The position numbers and the translations under genes were made by a program. The notes under the pieces were generated by a model. It was not told the origin of the DNA, searched no databases, and was given only the letters and a program-made list of their open reading frames with translations. This document shows, piece by piece, positions 59,570-64,000 of a stretch of 64,000 nucleotides of DNA (position 1 is the first letter of the stretch; every line of letters begins with the position of its first letter). Source of the DNA: Vitis vinifera. Its lineage: Eukaryota; Streptophyta; Magnoliopsida; Vitales; Vitaceae. The stretch lies in NCBI RefSeq assembly GCF_030704535.1, contig NC_081808.1, positions 20,262,501 through 20,326,500 of the forward strand, written 5' to 3'.

Positions 59570-61640
59570 CATACCAATGTGAGGTACAAAAATAGCTTGT
59601 TTTTATTTCTATGTTTGCATATATAACTTAATTTTTAAATTTCGGATAATAGAAAAATAATTGAAAGAAATATGCAAATAGAATAGCTAAGAAGTCATCG
59701 TATCATAAAGAGCTTCCTATACACAGTGAGAAAATAAAGGCTGATCTTAAATGAGAAAAACACTCAAGAGACGGGGAAGGGAGGGGGGGTGTGAATTGGG
59801 TTTTTAAAAAATCTTTTTGAACACAATAAACTCAAGCACAATAGAAGCAAATATAAAGAGATAGAATTGGATAAATCAAACTCAGCTTTTTATAGTGGTT
59901 CGACACTTTCTTGCCTACGTCCACTCTCATCAAGCTCATAATCGAGTGAGGGTTCCACTAACTTGAAGCTTCAACCAAGCTTCTAATCTCCTTTACACTT
60001 GGATTCCGACTCCAATGGGTTCTTATACAATTTCTTCAAGATTCAACTCACTTGAAGGCTTTAACACTCAATTTTACAAGAATGAATCCCTCAACCTAAC
60101 TCAATAATAGCTCAAATACAAATTGAAGCTAGGATGAATCACAAATGTGCACTAAAGGATATGCAAGTGAAGATTTAATGCACCAAGAAAGAAATGAGAG
60201 CTTTTAAGGCAAGAACAAGTGGGTAGACAAATAAATGCAGGTGTTCTCTTAGTCATAAATGAAGTAGAGCTCTCTATTTATAGGTTTCTAACCTTGGGAG
60301 TCAAGAAAATCAAAAAGCAGCCTCAACCGATCGAGATAGGGGTCAACCGATTCACTAGCCGTTGGAGCATTTAATGCTTTAACAAGTTACCATTGCTTCA
60401 ACCAGACCTCGACCGGGAATAATGATACCTCGATTAGGAAAGGAAGACTATTGAAAGAGAGAGAGTGTGTTTTTACACTCCTCGACCGGATCTCGATCGG
60501 ACATAGGGAACCGATCGACCGATACCCTATCCGGTTGAGCCAATTGGTCAATGTTTCGACCGGTTCACCATTTTGGGCTCGAAAACCTATCTTTTTCAGT
60601 TTTTTTTTTCTCTTCTAACACTTAAGCAAGGTCTTTAGATAAATTAATATGTCAATTTTGAAACGTTTTGTCTAAGGTACATTTGATAAAACTTGGGTTT
60701 TAATGAAACTATAACTTTAAAAAATAAACCGAGTTTTTCAAAGAAGTATGAAATGATATGTAAAATCTAACTGTACTCATGCATTCATATTACATTTGTT
60801 TCTTATAATTAAAGGTCTTCCAAACATCTTGATCTTGCATCCATTAGGTCATTTGATGAATTTCTAAATTAATACATAAGATTCTTTACAATTCAAATCA
60901 ATTAGTAACTTAACCATGATTTGTTATCATTAAAACATAATTAAGAGAACCCTTGGGCTAACACACAGCAATATGTTTAAGCAGCGCTTGCAATTGTTGG
61001 GTATGCAAATAGTTATAGAGTTGAAAGAGAGAAACACAAATAAATAAATAAATAAATATAAAATTATGGAGAATTAAAACTTTATTGCATTCTACCACGC
61101 TATTATTCAAATATTACATGATATCTTATTTATGGATACCCACACTTAACAAAATAAAAAATCTTAATATTAAATAGAAAAACTTCTAGGATTTGATAAC
61201 TCAAAAATAGAGACTAAAATAACAATTCAAAATAAAATGCTTTTCTTTTTAGAAACTAAATCTAATTGCAATATTTAGAAAGTTTTTAAATCAAATTTAA
61301 CTTTCTAACGCCCGTAAAAATTGGATTTTTTTAGGGTATTTTGGAATTTCAACATATCCATATTTTGGAACAACTCTATAGTGATTGGCTTCTTAAAATA
61401 AAATTTCATTATTTAAAAATGAAATTTTGATAAATTATTTTGTTCATATTGCATGATTTTTATTACTCTGCTTGATATCCATTAACATGAGGCTCTGATT
61501 TCTAACATAATCTGAGCCACATAAACTAATGTCTGGAAGAGAAGCGAGTGCAGTATATTTTGGCATGAAGATGCCCCACAATCTTTGGATAATGGTTTTG
61601 AAAATGAATGAGGGCCTTATATTATGAGAAAAATAACAAT
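59570..61640. repeat. Unit 2 block (matches 8305-8590) split by an insertion
   Basis: 59575-59730 and 61530-61640 are the two halves of the unit-1 block 8305-8590. Between them lies about 1.8 kb of sequence absent from unit 1. About 61010-61500 of the insert is AT-rich with no gene seen. Confidence 0.75.
59745..60970. mobile_element. Non-coding LTR-derived repeat
   Basis: Contains GGGGGGTGTGAATTGGG near the left, TAGTGGTTCGACACTTTCTT, CCTACGTCCACTC and repeated CGACCGG motifs, and ends near CTTGGGCTAACAC. It resembles 31380-33025 in layout. No coding capacity; exact ends not defined. Confidence 0.45.
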
Positions 61641-61954
61641 GAACACAATTTTTTAATTATTTATTTATAAAATATATTGTTGAATACAGGATTCCCATCA
61701 GGATGCTGACAAACCAATTAATTAACGCGTAAAGACAACGACACTCCAACGTCTATTTAATAATATCTTAGACAATAAAACATCATATGACAATCTAAAC
61801 AACTAGGATTGATAAATGATCATGGGAAAGCTTATTTTAGTAAGGCGTACATGCACCTTCTGAAATATAAAACTAGTAATGATCAAGCAGCCATGTTGAT
61901 CGTTGGATCGATGAAGGAGCTGGCCCCGTTGAATGTTGGTCATCCATGCCTAGT

Positions 61955-62270
61955 CATGGAAACAGTGACATTTACGAACTCAGTCGTCTCTCTGGACATG
62001 CGATCAGCAACAATCTGTTGGTACCTGCTGAACACTTCCTCTATTATTCCATCATCTAAGTGGCTTACAAGCAATGGCTCCACTGCTCTGATCAGCTTGG
62101 CCACATTGTACCCACTTTATGAGCATCTGATGGGCAAAACTCACCGTGAGTTCACTTGAGAAACCTCCAGCCTATTTATGGTAAAGGATCCTTCCTTTCC
62201 AACTTCACATTTTACTTCAGTTGGGGATGGTGTATAATGAGGAAGATTGAAGGAATCCATTTTCTCCACG
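61955..62270 (-). pseudogene. SABATH methyltransferase last-exon fragment (copy C)
   Basis: Corresponds to the last exon of copy B (KMDSFN..., [21 protein letters not shown]). A deletion of about 15 bp after VSQVN creates a stop. The exon's own 5' end is cut at 62270, where sequence equivalent to 11275 begins abruptly. The 3' flank (61690-61955) matches 2165-2435. Confidence 0.8.
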
Positions 62271-63100
62271 TTTTTTCAAAAAGCACTTTTCAAAATTTTC
62301 TTTTATTATTATTATATACATGTTTATTTATTCTTTAATCATGAAAATTATTGTTTTATTATATTTTTTCCTTGTTTAATTAATTTTAAAAATTTTTAAT
62401 CATGATAAAAAATATCGTTATTTTTTTCTAATACACTATAATAATATAATAATATTTATAATGCCCTTTTTAATCATTTATTAAAATTAAAAACTTTTTT
62501 ATTATTATGTTACAAGCTATCAAAATACATTATTAAAATCATTGTTTTATAATGTTTCTATTTAAAGCATTTTTCGTGAAAATATTTTTTTTAAATATGT
62601 TATTTAAAAAATCATTTATCACGTAATTTTTTGAATAAGTAATTTAAATAAATTTTTAATTTTGTGGAAATACTTTTCAAAATAATTTGGAGAGTGTTTG
62701 ACAATTATTTTAAGAAATATTTTTGATATTTTTAATATTTGAATGATGAAAAATTTTAAATATTAAAAAATTAAAAGTAGTTTTTAAAAACACTATCAAA
62801 CAACTCTTGAGTTTTTTTATCAAAAACACTTTTTATATTATAAGTGTTTTCTAAACGTAATAATATCAAATGGAATCTTATATTTTTATAGAACGGTTCT
62901 GACATACTGGTGATGGATAAATGCTCAAGAGGCTGGGGGCCTCTGAGTCGGTTCTTTATGGAATTTTTTAATAATTATTTATTTGTCATTGTATGAGTGA
63001 TTTACAAAACTACCCAAATCTTGAGTCGTTAATTACACCTCGCCTCTTAGGTAATGACTAGCTTACATCTACTTCGTCTGTTGCTTTCCATAAAGTGGCC
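62271..63100. repeat. Unit 2 block retaining empty sites of E1 and the LTR insertion
   Basis: Matches 11275-11590 followed directly by 20116-20673, then by 28665 onward. No gene. Confidence 0.85.
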
Positions 63101-63561
63101 TGTGGAATGTGATTAGTTGACTTAAATATGAATCGTACCAGATACCAAATCAAAAATTAAACCATTTATTGAGCCAATTAGCTCTAATGTTCTCTACAGT
63201 GGTAATAACATCAACCACTAGTAAACAACCATTACAATACAACCACACCTAATACACAAAGCCATCTGTTTCCATTAGCAACTTCCAAACGGGTCTTCAA
63301 CCATTGCTGTAGCTTCCATTGCCTTTGGAAGTCGAAACAAGAAGCTAAATGTAAAAGAGGGTTGAATCCAACAAAATCTCAGGATTAAATTAATACGAAT
63401 ATTAGTGGTAGATAAATGTAGACAATGGAAGAGGGACAAGCCTTAGAAAATGTGGACAAGGGGTGAAGAATCCTAAGATCCATGACAGAAGCCGATCTTT
63501 CTCCATAAATTGTCGCCAAATGCCACTGTAGTCTTATGATTGAGTTTGAAAGGGAGAGTCC
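63101..63561. other. Upstream region of HIPP copy 2
   Basis: Collinear with 28670-29096. No further gene seen. Confidence 0.6.
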
Positions 63562-64000
63562 ATGGCTCAGAGGACCGTCTTGAAGGTTGATATTTGGTGC
63601 CCAAAATGCCAGAAGAAGCTCCTCCAAGCAGTCTCCGGATTAGAAGGTGAGATCAAATCCCATCCTTCCCTTTCTTAACTTTTAAAATACTTGAATAAAT
63701 GCTAATCAAGAAAACTTTTATTTATTTATTTTTTCCCATATGAGAAGGTTATAGAGATGCCTCAAATCCATTTCTTTTTTTGTGGGGGTGGGGGAGGGGA
63801 ATTGCAGGTGTGAATACAATTGACATTGACGCAACCAAAGGTTTATTGACAGTAACCGGTGAGGCAGACCCTTATGAAGTTATAGTTCGTGCTAGGAAGG
63901 CTTGCAAACACGCTGAAGTGGTGACTATTGGGCCTCCACCTGCTCCCGAAAAGAAGCCCGAAAAAGAGAAGCCCGAAAAAGAGAAGCCCGATAAAAAGGT
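63562..64000 (+). CDS. HIPP-like protein, copy 2, cut by the right edge
   Basis: Duplicate of the gene at 29097-29688. Exon 1 is 63562-63646 and exon 2 starts at 63808 and runs off the window. The HMA CPKC site is present. The Lys/Glu/Pro repeat differs: Ala-Pro-Glu precedes KKPEKEKP, and the unit count is smaller, so the copies have diverged mainly in this low-complexity part. The CaaX end is beyond the window. No defects in the visible part. Confidence 0.85.

Overview
The window is nuclear DNA of a woody eudicot, most consistent with grapevine (Vitis). The evidence is intron-containing SABATH methyltransferase and HIPP-type genes, a Tm-1-like gene, abundant LTR elements and MITEs, and a florendovirus-like endogenous pararetrovirus of a kind described as common in Vitis. 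The species call is an inference. Few host genes look functional: one SABATH methyltransferase cut by the left edge, and two HMA/CaaX (HIPP) proteins, the second cut by the right edge.

The layout is a tandem segmental duplication offset by about 34 kb and later filled with insertions. Blocks at 4.5-6.45, 8.3-8.6, 11.27-11.59, 20.12-20.67 and 28.67-29.7 kb recur in the same order at 38.4-39.8, 59.57-61.6, 62.28-62.5, 62.53-63.1 and 63.1-64.0 kb. Because one unit often keeps the empty site, several insertions can be ordered in time. Left of the duplication (1-3.8 kb) lie SABATH gene A and SABATH pseudogene B. A third SABATH fragment (C) lies at 61.96-62.27 kb, and promoter copies without genes lie at 5.4, 6.5 and 39.2 kb.

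Insertions in unit 1: (i) E1 (11591-20115, minus), which starts TGTAGACC and ends GGTCCACA, carries Alba-protein and peroxidase fragments, and contains a nested Copia element (13285-18032) and a MITE. (ii) A solo-LTR-like insertion (20674-28664, 5-bp duplication AAAGT) that contains E2 (21259-27430, 5-bp duplication ATGGG), a second element of the E1 family. After the HIPP gene come a repeat-rich stretch, a broken Tm-1-like gene (33139-35557) and a solo LTR (36762-37446, duplication GATAT).

Unit 2 holds a 15-kb endogenous caulimovirid locus (about 40389-55400), the most striking object here. It contains two complementary viral components in head-to-tail order. Component A (44.05-49.5 kb) encodes protease, reverse transcriptase and RNase H followed by ORF2, and is broken by stops. 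Component B (49.5-55.4 kb) encodes movement protein, coat protein and a C-terminal domain in one uninterrupted 1538-codon frame. Both have nearly identical tRNA-Met-primed leaders and start codons, as expected of a bipartite pararetrovirus. Upstream, in opposite orientation, lie two tandem copies of a 2.38-kb deleted derivative of component A that share one deletion junction. They join component A through a head-to-head inverted repeat.

Right of the virus is E3 (55498-59280), a third TGTAGACC...GGTCCACA element, carrying expansin and PP2C fragments and a degenerate tandem repeat. The rest of unit 2 follows: SABATH fragment C, then the second HIPP gene.
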